A DNA stretch of 64,000 nucleotides from Orobanche coerulescens (GCA_033398695.1 CM065815.1:144629001-144693000), one strand, 5' to 3'; counted from the stretch's first letter, positions 21,962-33,137 are shown. The notes: generated by a model from the letters alone, not told the origin. Program-made: numbers and translations.

Positions 21962-22529
21962 TTCAATATCTCATAGAGGTTGTCTTCGCGGAGGCATGTT
22001 GCAAAATGAATAAAATTGTAAAACACTTGTTTCTGATGTGGAGTTTTTTTTTTTTCGGGGTCAACTCTGACTATGACTGGTCAATTTTGACTGATGATGT
22101 CACAGTGAGGTGGCAGTCAGGTGGCGTGGCGCTAAGGTGGCTCTCTTGACACATGGCGTGAAGTGAGTGGTTGACGGTGTGACGTGGCACTATGATGTGG
22201 ATGATGACGTGGCGTTGTCTTCAACCTCAAATTCCCGACAGTGTTTTTTTTTTCTGGCGGCATCTCTCCACTTTCTGGCGACTGAAATTTTTCCGGCGGA
22301 TTTTCCGGCTACGAGAAATTTTCCGGTGACCTTCGTGGCGGCGGGTGGAGGCTCCGTTGGACGCAAAACTTGGGTTCCCAAGGTTTTTCGACGTTGCGGA
22401 TGTGATGGCAGCGTTAGTTTTGTGAAAAGATGGCCGCAAAGTGGTGTTTTTGGCAGACGACTCTCTTTCTCACCAAAAAACACTCAACTTTCCGTTGATT
22501 TTTTCACTCAAACTTAACTCTGGGATCTA
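21962..22529 (-). other. Element N leader
   Basis: About 570 bp of untranslated leader between PBS and gag. Short open frames exist here on both strands but none resembles a known domain. Confidence 0.6.
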
Positions 22530-22548
22530 AGAACTTGCTCCGGTGCCA
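22530..22548 (-). other. Element N primer binding site
   Basis: Two bases inside the 5' LTR the minus strand reads TGGCACCGGAGCAAG. The TGG start fits a tRNA CCA end. It is not the initiator Met site, and I cannot assign the tRNA. Confidence 0.6.
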
Positions 22549-22550
22549 AA

Positions 22551-22759
22551 TGGTATAGAAACAAGAGATAGAAACAAGAGAGAACTCTTTTTCTAAACAC
22601 ACTCAATTTATTTCTTAACTGCAAGATGATTTAATACATAGGAGAGTAATCTATTTATAGAAAAAAATACAATATAAAATGATAATGTGAATGGTTGAAT
22701 GTTAAATGTTGAATGGTTGAATGTTGAATTCAATTCTTCTAGATGGTGGCTTTGAATCA
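22551..22759 (-). repeat. Element N 5' LTR
   Basis: 209 bp, nearly identical to 17545-17754 apart from a handful of changes, which points to a recent insertion. Confidence 0.93.
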
Positions 22760-22764
22760 CAAGC

Positions 22765-23043
22765 GCCCAAGCTCAATACAACGGAGAAAACCGAGCCCAA
22801 CAAACAACACAAAGTGAACCACCTCCACAACAAAAGAACTCTCTTGAGGAAAGTATTGCGGCATTCATTAAGGAAAGCAGTAAAATATTCAATTCTTTAG
22901 AAGCTTCGATGAAGAAAATAGAGATTCAAATTGGGCAAATTGCTACCGAGGCACGTAAACAAGAAAAGGGTAAACTAGCAAGTGAACCCGAGCAAGCTCA
23001 ATCTATTACCACCCTCCGAAGTGGTAAAGTGATTAATAAATAG
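22765..23043 (+). pseudogene. Element A gag, continued after element N
   Basis: The gag frame resumes in phase and gives a Gln-rich, helical tail (SLEESIAAFIKESSK, IEIQIGQIATEARKQ) and ITTLRSGKVI, a motif seen at the Gag-protease boundary of Athila-like elements. It stops at the TAG at 23041-23043. Confidence 0.85.
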
Positions 23044-24034
23044 ACAATTCCCGAAGAGAGAGAGGGGCGGTGAGAAAGAAGGCGAGTCGAGAAATCAAGA
23101 AGAGAGAGTAGACGATGCAACTTCGACCTCCAAGCTTCACAAATCTGCTCAACCATATAAGCCACCGGTCCCTTTTCCGAGCCGACATAGGAAAGCAAAG
23201 CAAGACGAGCAATTTTCCGAAATCTACGACATGCTTTTGAAATTTCATGCCAACTTACCTCTCTCTTGGATGTTATGAAGAACATTCCCGCTTATACAAA
23301 AATTTTCAAAGAATTGACCTCCAACAAAAGACGATATTTTGGGAACGAAAAAGTGGTGCTCTATGAGAGGGATCCCGGAAGTTTTATGATCGACATTACT
23401 ATGGGATATAAGAAGGTTGCTCGTGGCATGCTCAATTTGAGAGCAAGTGTGAATCTCATGCCATACTCGACTTATTTGAGGCTTGGACTCGGGGGAATCA
23501 AACCAACAAGGATGACTCTTCAAATGGCGGAAAGGTTGTTGAAATACCCCGGGAGTCATTGAAGACCTATTAGTGCAAGTGGACAAGTTGGTGATTCCGG
23601 CCAATTTTGTTATCTTGGAGATGAGCGATTTCACAACAAGCAAAAACGAGGGGACAATACTTCTAGAACAGCCATTCATGCGTACAACAAAAACAATCGT
23701 CGATGAAGGAAAGGTCACCATGACCGTCTTGGGCGAAACTGTGGAAATCGATGTATTCGATTCATCTCCTATCCCTTCTCATATTTATGCTGCTCATGAT
23801 TGTAATTTTATTGATTGCATTGATTCTTTGGTTGATGATACATACTTGTATGACGATGTAGGGGACACGTTGCATGATGCTCTAACCGTTGAGCATGATA
23901 TGGGACTGAATAATTTAGAAATTGAAGAATATGTTGCATTGTTAGATAATCATGAACCATTTGATGAAGTTGACGATCTTAATATACCTTTGGAATTAAA
24001 TCTTGAGGAGCCCGTTGAAATCACCCCGCCCTAA
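23044..24034 (+). pseudogene. Element A protease region
   Basis: Open pieces at 23266-23562 and 23573-24034, in different frames, carry the Athila protease region. The active site, normally of the form L-D-L-G-A-S-V-N, reads LNLRASVNLMPYS here: the catalytic Asp is Asn and the Gly is Arg. The second landmark (TILLEQPFMRTTKTIVD, normally LGRPFL) is also altered. Between 23044 and 23265 the remaining coding signal is on another frame (PPVPFPSRH). This protease could not work. Confidence 0.85.
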
Positions 24035-24223
24035 CTTGAATTGAAAGAACTTTCGGGACATCTTAAATATGTTTTCTTAGGCAAAAGTGACACTTACGCT
24101 GTGATTGTCTCTTCCGAATTAACTCCTTTGTAAGAAAACAAATTAGTAGAAGTTCTGACTAGATTACAGGAAACGATTGGGTAGAGTATTTCTGATATCA
24201 AGGAGATAAGTCCTGTTAGGTGC

Positions 24224-25332
24224 ATGCATAAAATAATTCTTGAAGATAATGTTAAACCCGTTAGGCAAGCTCAAAGGCGTTTGAATCCGAACATGCAGGA
24301 TGTAGTAAAAAAGGAAGTTTTGAAATTGCTAGATGTCAGAGTCATCTACCCGATATCCGACAGTAAGTGGGTTAGTCATGTGCATGTAGTGCCTAAGAAA
24401 TCTGGAATAACGGTGGTTTGTAATAAAAATGAATTGGTGCCCACTAGAACAGTGATCGGTTGGAGAATGTGCATTGGTTATCGGAAATTAAATGCCGTAA
24501 CGAAAAAAGATCATTTTCCCCTCCCTTTCATTGATCAAATGTTGGAACGTTTAGTTGGGCATGATTATTACTGTTTTCTAGATGGTCTTTAGGTTTCTAT
24601 TAGATTTCCATTGCTCCGGAGGATCAAGAGAAGACCACTTTCACTTGCCCTTTTGGCACTTTTGCCTTTATGAGGATGTCGTTTGGTCTTTGCAATGCTC
24701 CCGCTACTTTCCAAAGGTGCATGCTTTCCATATTCTCTGATTTGTTGGAAAAGTCCATTGAAGTATTCATGGACGATTTTTCTGTGTTTGGAACCACTTA
24801 TGATGATTGTTTACATAATTTGACTATTGTGCTCGAACGATGTATTGAGTGTAATCTTACACTTAGTTGGGAAAAGAGTCATTTTATGGTGAAACAAGGG
24901 CTTGTTTTGCGTCATGTGGTTTCCAATAAGGGAATTGAGGTTGATAAGGCTAAAGTTGATTTAATTGTTCAATTACTTCCGCCTTCATGTGTAAAAGAGG
25001 TTCGAAGCTTTTTAGGGCATGATAAGTTTTATAGGCATTTCATTAAAGATTTTTCAAAAATTGCCCGCCCTTTAAGTAATCTTTTGTGTAAGGATGCCAA
25101 ATTCGATTTTACCGAGGAATTCTTGGTTAGTTTTAATGCTTTGAAAGAAAAGTTAACTTCCGCGCCTATTGTTGTTGCTCCCGATTGGTCTTTACCATTT
25201 GAAATTATGTGGGACGCCTCCGACTTTGCTATTGGTGTCGTTTTGGGGCAGAGAGTGAACAATTTTTTCCATGTAATTTATTATGCTAGAAAAACACTCG
25301 ATGAAGCCCAGGCCAATTATACCACCACCTAA
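24224..25332 (+). pseudogene. Element A reverse transcriptase
   Basis: RT motifs run over two frames. 24224-24592 has the N-terminal part (VHVVPKKSGITVV, WRMCIGYRKLNAVTKKDHFPLPFIDQML). 24670-25332 has MSFGLCNAPATFQRCM, the catalytic FMDDFSVFG and the connection region. A TAG at 24590-24592 and a frameshift before 24670 separate them. The next stop is at 25330-25332, after ANYTTT. The catalytic Asp pair is retained. Confidence 0.9.
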
Positions 25333-25350
25333 AAATAATTTTTAGCCGTT

Positions 25351-25677
25351 GTGTTTTCTTTAGACAAGTTTCGATCCTATTTGGTTGGTTCGAAAGGGAT
25401 TGTGCATACGGATCATGCCGCATTGAAATATTTGTTAAAAAAATCCGATGCCAAGCCAAGATTGATTCAGTGGGTTCTTGTGTTGCAAGAATTTGATTTG
25501 GAATTTAAGGATAAGAAGGGTTCGGAAAACGTAGTTGCCGATCATTTATCTAGATTAACCGAGGGAGATAATTTTAAGGTCGATAACTCTTTGCCGATTG
25601 TGGAAACTTTCCCTGGCGAACAATTATTCGATGTGACTAAGACACTTTGGTATGCCGATATTGTTAAATATTGTTAG
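25351..25677 (+). pseudogene. Element A RNase H, C-terminal part
   Basis: In frame with 24670-25332 after two stops. [30 protein letters not shown] and the closing VVADHLSRL identify the RNase H end and tether. It stops at 25675-25677. Confidence 0.9.
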
Positions 25678-26160
25678 TGGTGTTTTGCAGTCCTACTTGA
25701 CCTTTCAAGGGAAGAAGAGGTTTATTTCCACGTGCAGGCATTACTTTTGGGACGAAACCTACTTATTCAGGTTGGGGCCCGATCAGATATTCCGACGTTG
25801 CGTCCTGGAGGAAGAGCACGAGAGCATCTTGTCATTTTGCCATGCCTTGCACTCTGGGGGGCATTTTAGCGCGAAGAAAACGGCGCACAAGATCCTTCAA
25901 TCTGGATTCTACTGGCCGACATTATTTAAGGACGCTTATTCCTACTGCAAGAGTTGCGATCGTTGTCAACGAACGGGGAATATAAGCAAAAGAAATGAGA
26001 TGCCTAGTAGTGGAACTTTTCGATGTTTGTTGAGTCGATTTTATGGGTCCTTTTCCACCTTCTCTTGGCTTTGAATATATTTTAGGTGCTGTGGATTACG
26101 TTTCTAAGTGGATGGAAGCTACTCCAACCCGAACTAACGATGTTAACGTGGTTTGCAATT
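25652..26160 (+). pseudogene. Element A integrase, truncated
   Basis: It overlaps the RNase H end in another frame. The HHCC finger is clear (CHALHSGGHFSAKKTAHKIL ... CKSCDRCQ). The core continues in the 26043 frame as far as [12 protein letters not shown], then ends near 26160 in an A-rich run. The second and third catalytic residues and the C-terminal domain are absent, so this is a real deletion and not only a stop. Confidence 0.88.
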
Positions 26161-26385
26161 TTAAAAAAAAAGAAAAAAAAAGAAAAAAAAAGTCAGATCG
26201 CGATCCGAAATCTTGGACCGCAAGGCAGGGACCCTTGCCAAATGCCCGGATCGCAGTCTCCATATCATGGACCGCGATCCACCTCCCAGCGCCCAATTTT
26301 TTTTTTGCCCCGAATTGCGATCCACATCACTCGGATCGCAATCCACCCCCCAGGTTTTAAAAAAAAAAACTTTTTTTTTCTGGTG
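26161..26385 (+). repeat. A-rich run and second GGATCGCGATCC-type cluster inside element A
   Basis: Three runs of nine A are followed by AGATCGCGATCC at 26195-26206, GGACCGCGATCC at 26269-26280 and two more diverged copies near 26312 and 26331. The spacing and the intervening text (ACCGCAAGGCAG) resemble the LTR cluster at 14835-14919, so this looks like a diverged piece of LTR promoter sequence inside the element, at the point where integrase breaks off. Confidence 0.7.
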
Positions 26386-26986
26386 CCAAACACAAACAGG
26401 CAGCCCGCCCCTTCCCCATCCCTTCTCTCTCAATTCCTCATTCCCCCTTTAACTAATCCAATCCATACCAATATTTCATCATTTCTTTTTGTCAATTCGG
26501 TTAGAAACTCATAAATCAACACCTACTTCTTCATTTAATTGTAGCAAATCAAAGGTATGAATGCTAAACTCAAGTTTTTCTTCAATTTGGGGAATTATGT
26601 GATATTGAAAATTTTGTGCCTACATCTTTGAATTGATGATTGGGAATTGTTTGATAGTGCTTGAATGTGATAGAATTATGAGTTATGATTCGTTTTTGAG
26701 AGGTTTTGTAATCCTAATTGTCTCTCCACAAGTTTAGAACTTTTGTGCACGAAAGGTGTTTGATTAATGTTTCTATGAACTAGTCTTTCAAATCTCTTGA
26801 TTGTTGCTACAATTGCTAGTTCCTAGAATTCATTAATGCTAAATTGTCAATTATTTACACCGAGCAAACGAGTGTTACTACTTGATTGGATTTTTTTTTG
26901 TTTTCATTTATGCCAAACCATCGGTTTGGGGGGGTGTTTTGAACTTCATCACGTTGTGGCTTAACAATCATAATTTTGCAAGAATC
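26386..26986 (+). other. Element A spacer before ORF2
   Basis: T-rich non-coding sequence. A GGTTTGGGGGGGTGTTTTG block near 26923 resembles a polypurine/PPT-like signal of this family. I see no coding sequence. Confidence 0.5.
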
Positions 26987-27934
26987 ATGACTAAACAAAA
27001 GGGAACAACGAAACGTCCGTGGACTGGAGGCAATACCGAAAAAGGCCAAAGTTCGAGCCATGGACCGGAACAACAAGAACACGATGCTATTCTTGCTCGA
27101 TTGAATGCGGTGGATAGAAAATATTTCCTTGAGTTGAGTAAGCTAAGAGCCTTCCCGAAAAAAGGTGTGCGGAGTCCTCTTGTGGAGAATTTTCCCGTTG
27201 TCTGGCACTTGTTTAAACGCGCAAATTGGGAGGAATTTTTTAAAGGCGACCGGGAATGTGACTTATCAGTGGTTCGCGAATTCTACGCAATCGTGGCCCC
27301 GACACCCGACGGGAGCTTGGAGGGGAAAGTACAGGGAAAACAAGTGCTTATCTCGCCGGAGACGCTTAATGAGAAGCTAGGTTTCCGAGCACCATCTCGC
27401 CATAGCAGGGACTTTGTCGATGAATACTCAGAATTCGCCGCCCGCCCCGATATCTTGCAAACTTTACAAACCCATTTTGTCCAACCGAGAGTTACGTTAC
27501 ATCGAGCAGGCCAATGCACTCAAATCCTCTCCATCGAAGCCAAAATGATATACCACATTATCTGCAATAGCCTTCTACCAACTCAGGACACACGCCGAAT
27601 AGTCATCAATCACCTTGCTTTGGTTTACTCGATCATGGAAGACCACACGACAAATGTTGGGGCTTTAATTTTCAAGGAGCTGGAAGAAATGACGAAAACC
27701 AAGATCTTGCAAACCATTTTCTTCCCCACGACAATTACGTACACGTGGTGTCTTGCTTGGGCTACTATCGAGGACCTAAACCCTTCAAAACTGAATGTCT
27801 ACAAGATCAGAGATCTCACCAGGATCCAGGGCTATGATGGTCAGGGCGGGGGCAGAATGATGACGAAGATCAACATGAAGATGAGCCGGAAATGTGTTCC
27901 GAGGTACCTACCACTGACCTACATGCATTCATGA
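26987..27934 (+). pseudogene. Element A ORF2, putative plant transposon protein class
   Basis: 315 codons from the ATG at 26987. The domain seen (FPVVWHLFKRANWEEFF, CDLSVVREFYAIVAP, VSPETLNEKLGF-like segment, MIYHIICNSLLPT) belongs to the protein found after pol in many Athila elements. That protein is sometimes called env-like; no signal peptide or membrane anchor is visible here. A frameshift near 27830-27930 moves the C-terminus to another frame: MNEVRSSMAAMQTYQ, then a coiled-coil-like segment to about 28180, with two stops. Function of the family is unknown to me. Confidence 0.8.
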
Positions 27935-28196
27935 ATGAGGTGCGCAGCTCCATGGCCGCTATGCAAACCTATCAATAGGAGACAAGGGCGATGCAAATGA
28001 CATCTTTGACGGAATTGCGCGCTGAGCAAAGAGCGTACTTTGATGGCCTACGCAACGAGCAAAAACTTTTCTTTGATGAATTCTGAGGTGAGTGGCTAAA
28101 TGGACAAGAGCAAATGTTCCACATCGAGCAACACCTAAAATATTGGCATGGATCCCAACAGCCCCCTCCGCAAGGGGATTGAACCACTTTCTTCAA

Positions 28197-29590
28197 ACGG
28201 TACTTTCTTTCCTTTTTTTTAGTATTGTTCTATTTTTGGTATTTTTCTTTCTTATTGTGTTCTTGCATTTTTCCCAACTTACTTCTTTTTGCTTGGGGAC
28301 AAGCAAAGGTTTAGGTTTGGGGAGGATGCAACTTCTTCGATTTTATTTGTTTTTAGTTTGCGTAATTTTTATTCCTTTTCTTTATTTTTTTATTTTTATT
28401 TTTTTCTTGCGTGATTTTGTAGTTGGATTGTAATAACCTTATTAACTATTGGGTATATGGATGATTAGTCGTGTTTGTACTTGACTCGTGGAGTTTTATA
28501 AATCTAATTGATTGTTTGACCTTGCGTGTGAATGTATAGTTTTGGTTACTTGGTTTGATGTGTAAGGAATGAGTGTGGTAGTCCAAAAGCCGTGAGTTCT
28601 AGTGCCTAATTGAACCGTTCACTTTCAGCGGTGAAATTCTTTCAGGTGTGATTTCTCTTCTTATGGATTATATTCTTTAGAACTTGCATGATTCTATCGG
28701 ATGACATGTTGATATTACATACACGAGAAATTACTAGGGCTGCCCATTTTTTGTCTTGAACCTACTTATCTATAAATACCCACCATTTCATATCAATATC
28801 CTTTGCTAGCCTCGTTGAACCTTTAGCCGTATTTTTGTTCGAAAAACCCACATCTTATAGCTCCATATCCAAAATCCATAACTTACCCAAGTATTGGTCC
28901 ATGTAAGAGCATGAGAGGGTATATTTGAAAAATGAAGGTGTGCAAAGTTTGTGGTGTATAGAGACAAAAGTCTTCTCTCCTATTCCCGTAAAAATAATAA
29001 GCCCCACAAAAAAAAGAGGGCAATCCTAATAATAATAGGATATAAAAAAAAGAGATAGGGGAGGAGAGGAGTGAGCCTAAGAAAAAAAAGGAGATATATA
29101 TACGGGAGAATTGAAGTAGAATGATCGATCTTGCTTTGAGTGTTTATTTAATATATGTGAGGATCATATATGCTCTACTTGGACTGAACTTGTAACTACT
29201 AGCCAAATTTTCCCAACCTGAGCCACAGCCCCGTTACAACCAAAAGTAAGACCCTATGACTCATTTTTTGTGAATATTGATGCGTTTGATGAAGAGAAGA
29301 AGTGCAAGCATATAGTAGAACTTTCCATTCGAATCGAGTTGAGCGTATTGACCTATCTAAACACTTGAGAGATGCGTGAATCCATATAATTCTGTGAGGG
29401 ACTACTAAGATTTGTTTTCTTGCATGTTCTATCAAGTGTCATTGTTTTCCACTCATTTGTGAGTTTAGGCTTCCATGACGAATTACGAGACTTTACGATA
29501 CTTTTACATTCTCGGTTGATTGTATGTATACCCGATGATTAACTTGATTATTCAATACTTCTCGTTTCTTTGTCGTGTGTTTTATTTCTT
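28197..29590 (+). other. Element A long 3' untranslated region
   Basis: About 1.4 kb, A/T-rich, without coding sequence. Near 28290-28325 it holds a first copy of the GCTTGGGGACAAGC hairpin plus TTTAGGTTTGGGGAGG, the signal that normally sits right before the 3' LTR. Confidence 0.7.
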
Positions 29591-29593
29591 TTT

Positions 29594-29629
29594 GCTTGAG
29601 GGCAAGCAAAGTTTAGGTTTGGTGGGATT
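29594..29629 (+). other. Element A hairpin and polypurine tract
   Basis: GCTTGAGGGCAAGC is a stem-loop, followed by TTTAGGTTTGGTGGGATTT directly against the 3' LTR start TGATGAG. Confidence 0.8.
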
Positions 29630-30474
29630 TGATGAGTCGATTTTTGATCGTCTCATTCCATTCTATCGAGTCGCGCTTTCGTTTGTTTTTTAGTGTTTTT
29701 GCTCTTTTTACACGTGGTATGTTGTGTTTTTGTTTTGTAGGTAGACGGAAGAAGATTATGGTGAAATATGTGCTTTTATGGCCAATATTGGAGTTTATAA
29801 CGATCAAGAGTAAGAACGGGGCCTAAAACGATGAAGATTGAAGCAATGTCGGTCGTGTTTTCTAATTTCCAGATTCATTACTTCGAATTAGGATGTGTTA
29901 TATATATGTATGGATTCCTCGTGAAATCAGATTCGTAACGGTATATTATACGCTAAATTCCTATGTGTATTGAAGGAGATATGGCTCCTAGACCACAACT
30001 ACCCAGTCCGGATCGGGATCCAGAACTTAGACCGCGAGGCAGCCTGTTCTGCTGAACACCCGGATCGCGATCCACATCAGCCGAATCGAAATCCAACCCC
30101 TGTTTGTGCAGAAAATGCGATTTTCTACACTTTTTGTGTCTTTTGATGGGTATTTAAAGGAAAACCCTATACACAACACGCCCAAGCCACAAAACACGAT
30201 CCAAACTCAGTTCTTCTTGGTTTTTGAGTGTTCTAAACATCTACAAATACAATTTGTGAAGGATTTTCATCATTTGTAAGGAGATTTTGTTCGTTTTCGA
30301 AGGAAGAACATCAAACCTTCATCGGGCTTCGATTTCATTTTCTCAAGGGAAGAATTCTTGTGAGATCGACCCCGGAGTTTTCAAATCATTACTCCTTGTG
30401 AGATCGACCTCGGAGTTACTTGTCGCTACCTACAAAAGCGATTCGTACACTTGCGAGTTTTAGTTTGTTCATCA
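29630..30474 (+). repeat. Element A 3' LTR with internal deletion
   Basis: 845 bp against 1595 bp in the 5' LTR. About 750 bp corresponding to 15180-15970 are missing. At the join a short block TTGTGAGATCGACC is present twice, separated by filler. The palindrome cluster (perfect copy at 30062-30073) and the TATA box at 30150-30160 are kept. Confidence 0.9.
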
Positions 30475-30479
30475 ATAAG

Positions 30480-30880
30480 GAAATTACGAGGTGATCTGAA
30501 TGCTCTAAAAATCACGATACGAGATCGACAAAAATAAGATAATAAACGATCGAGCCACAACGATCGAGACAACAACGGTCAAACAATCGTATTCAGACCA
30601 CGACGAATCAACAAAAATCAAATAACAGCTCCGAAGTTCACGCCTCGACTCGAGACAATAGGTGGCCTGGTAGAGATGACAAGATATGTGTTTACATAAA
30701 ACCCACCGGAATGGAGCTAAATTCAGAAAAAGTCACAATGACAAATGGATTAATTCGAAACAATACCACGACTCGCTCGGTCAACAAAACAAAAGATAGG
30801 ACAAGTTCAGAAAATATCAACGAACACAAACGAGTCGATAGAGTTAAAGATATAGAAGTTCAAAAATCCGATCCACTTCT
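30480..30880 (-). repeat. Eroded LTR start (U3) after element B gag, minus strand
   Basis: Minus-strand text such as TCGTATCGTGATTTTTAGAG and CGTAATTTCCTTA matches the U3 body of element C LTR (about 33830-33880). The first bases of the LTR are not recognisable. Element A is inserted at its left edge. Confidence 0.55.
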
Positions 30881-30912
30881 AATAAAAGAAGTTTATCCCC
30901 GAAATTCGAAAC
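30881..30912 (-). other. Polypurine-tract-like block of element B
   Basis: The minus strand reads TTTCGGGGATAAACTTC then TTTTATTAGAAGTGGAT, which aligns with the blocks that precede the LTR at 14151, 41996 and 63202. It lies only about 90 bp after the end of gag, with no pol between. Confidence 0.6.
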
Positions 30913-31000
30913 AACAAGGCAAGGAGATAACACAACATACAACTGGTAGACTACACTCTCAGGGACTCCTCGGAGTCAATCCTGACATTAGTACTCACAT

Positions 31001-32016
31001 CTAAGCCTCGGAAGACTCGGTGACTAACTCGCAAAACTGAACACGGTGTCCCACGAGTCCACACTTGTAACACGTTACTGGCGGAGAAGGGCAATGTGCA
31101 CGAACATGCCCTGACACATTGCAGTTGAAACACCTCCTGGCTTTACCAGGAGCCAAAGCTGACGATCTGGAACTCTAAGTCCCACGCATCAAGCGATGGA
31201 GCTTCACAGTATAAGGACTACGATGTTGCAATCCAGAAACACCAACTCCTGTACTGTCCATAAGGTCAACAGACATCTTCTGTTTCTTCGACTCGGGCAC
31301 ACGCTCCAATGACAACGAAGCTAGTTCGTAGGCTAAGGCTCAATCCTGGTAATCTCTCAGCGAAGTGTAAGTGAATCCCGCCATATACTGGCGAATCTTC
31401 AGCTTCATTCGTCTGTCGAAGTGAAGGATCTTCTCATCTTCGGTCCTCACCTGATCTCGCACATAACTGAGTTGTTTGCTGTAGTCGACGATGGCCTGTG
31501 ACACCGATATATCTTGCGGTTCTGCCAAATAAAATTCACGAATTCGCCGTTCTCTAATTGGTTTCGGAGAGAACTCAGCTTCATAAATGCCTGGAACTTT
31601 GCCCACGTGACATCATGATCACGAGGTTTAAAAGCTTCCCACCAATTAGCGGCATCTCTGTCAAGAAGGTACTGAGCGATAGATACCTCCCGCTCCTCTG
31701 GACAATCGACGGCCTCGAATATCTTGCCCAACTGGAAAAGCCAACCGTCCCAGCCCAACGCATCTGCAACACCAGTGAATCGAGGGGGATTCATACGAAC
31801 TACCTCTCGAAGCCATTGATTTACACCGATGTTCCGAGTCACGTCAGTGTTGCGTTGAACAATCTGGGTCGACTGAGTCATCTGTGCTGCTACTTGTTGC
31901 AATATAGTAGCAACACCAATACCAATATCATTCCCGGAAATATTCTATCGATTCCGCATCTGATCCCCGTGGCCATCAGTACCACGGTTATGGCCACGAC
32001 CTTTGCCCCTCGGCAT
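31001..32016 (-). pseudogene. Element B gag (two zinc knuckles)
   Basis: Starts at the ATG at 32016; a TAG stands at codon 24 (31945-31947). The capsid part (RMNPPRFTGVADALGWDGWL, then AANWWEAFKPRD) matches the Gag of element C. A frameshift lies around 31500-31600 and a TGA at 31340-31342. The C-terminus has two CCHC knuckles, CFNCNVSGHVRAHC and CYKCGLVGHRVQFC, in about 31030-31135, and a stop at 31001-31003. No protease, RT or integrase follows, so B depends on a partner element if it ever moved. Confidence 0.85.
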
Positions 32017-32781
32017 ACTACCAAGCAATAACCTAACGCAACGAAAATCACATAATCACATATAGAATCCACTCAAAGATGATCGACTGCAAAGATTAGG
32101 CCAGGTGGCAAAAATGCAGTCCCAAAACTTTGCCCAACTAGAAAGCGCGCTTCCACAACAGAGATGGTGTGCGCTAACTATGCAAGTTTGGCAACACAAT
32201 CATACTCACCTACCAACGGTACTAGATCGAAGGTTACAAATAAATAACAACGTACAAATCCAAATGCCAACGGTTCGCATAATTATAACCTTGCACAAAT
32301 AATCATCAGGAATTAATTAACACTCAAACCGAAATCCCATCTCTCGGTCAAGAACACTATTTCAACAAGTGCATACCAAACGACTCAGCGTTCATACCAC
32401 CACTTTAATCACAACTCGGAGCATTACAGCTGAACAACATCTTTACTACGTACCTTTTTAACAAAATACATAAACCAAAAAGTTAAAAGCGAGAGTCACG
32501 TTTCAAGTAAGTTTTTGGTAGACCTCAATTGAGTTTTAAAATCAAATTTTTGAAAATTTGCATTACAAAAATGGAGATAAAATATAAGTAGTTTGAATTC
32601 TCAAATTTTCGGCCTTGAGGTCATCACACGAAAATCAAACTTTTTCCTCCTTGAAGGCTGTTTTAAAATAAAATTTACGTGACTCCCCAAAAATATTTAA
32701 AGCTTTAAAATATCACATTGATGAACTTTCCTCGCGTAACCACACCAAAACATTTCTCCTCTAAAAACGATTTATACAAGG

Positions 32782-32826
<45 letters not shown>

Positions 32827-33120
32827 TATACACCAGCACATTACAAAAATCAGATAAACGCGGAGTACGTATTCACGATTCACATTTAACTCCTTATCAT
32901 AGCACAAATATCACACAAGCTCGTGTAACACGAGACACAACAATATAGTGGGGAGACTTACAGCCACAGATCTGATGGTTGTACCTTTATACTAATCACG
33001 ACCGACAACTCAGATGACGCGTCGCGACACAACTCAGTCAGACAAAATCTGACAAGACAAGACAACACAAGACCCGATAACACGCAACTCAACCCGACGG
33101 CCTAGGTTTCCTCAACCTAA
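32017..33120 (-). other. Element B leader with AT microsatellite
   Basis: About 1.1 kb of untranslated leader between PBS and gag. It contains a dinucleotide (AT)n run at 32786-32823. No gene seen. Confidence 0.7.
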
Positions 33121-33132
33121 GCTCTGATACCA
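33121..33132 (-). other. Primer binding site of element B
   Basis: The minus strand reads TGGTATCAGAGC, the perfect initiator tRNA-Met site, five bases after the end of its LTR at 33138. Confidence 0.92.
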
Positions 33133-33137
33133 TATTC

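Larger units (their letters stand above)
17545..22759 (-). mobile_element. Element N: compact Ty3/gypsy retrotransposon with about 210-bp LTRs, nested in A
   Basis: 5215 bp on the minus strand with CAAGC target duplications at 17540-17544 and 22760-22764. The LTRs are at 17545-17754 and 22551-22759. Gag, PR, RT, RNase H and INT lie in one frame from 21961 down to 17789, broken by six stops only. The Gag and the integrase C-terminus look like plant chromoviruses with short LTRs; CRM, Reina and Galadriel are all possible. The RT motif YFDDIL is intact. Confidence 0.94.
14455..30474 (+). mobile_element. Element A: Athila-like Ty3/gypsy retrotransposon, with nested element N
   Basis: The LTRs have TGATGAG...TTCATCA termini and the ATAAG target duplication is present at 14450-14454 and 30475-30479. 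The order is LTR, gag, protease, RT, RNase H, truncated integrase, ORF2, long A/T-rich 3' region, hairpin plus PPT, LTR. Gag, the LEASVNLMPYS-class protease and ORF2 of the putative plant transposon protein class place it near Athila. I cannot find the usual GGCGCC-type primer site after the 5' LTR. Element N interrupts gag at 17545. Confidence 0.92.

Noticed and set aside
22160..22520. Open frames on both strands between element N PBS and gag as a host gene fragment
   Set aside because: Short, without recognisable domain, in the place where the element leader is expected.
26987..27934. Element A ORF2 as a viral envelope gene
   Set aside because: No signal peptide, glycosylation-rich ectodomain or transmembrane anchor is visible; the family is known only as a plant transposon protein.
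32786..32823. (AT)n run as an origin or regulatory site
   Set aside because: An ordinary dinucleotide microsatellite; nothing else supports a function.
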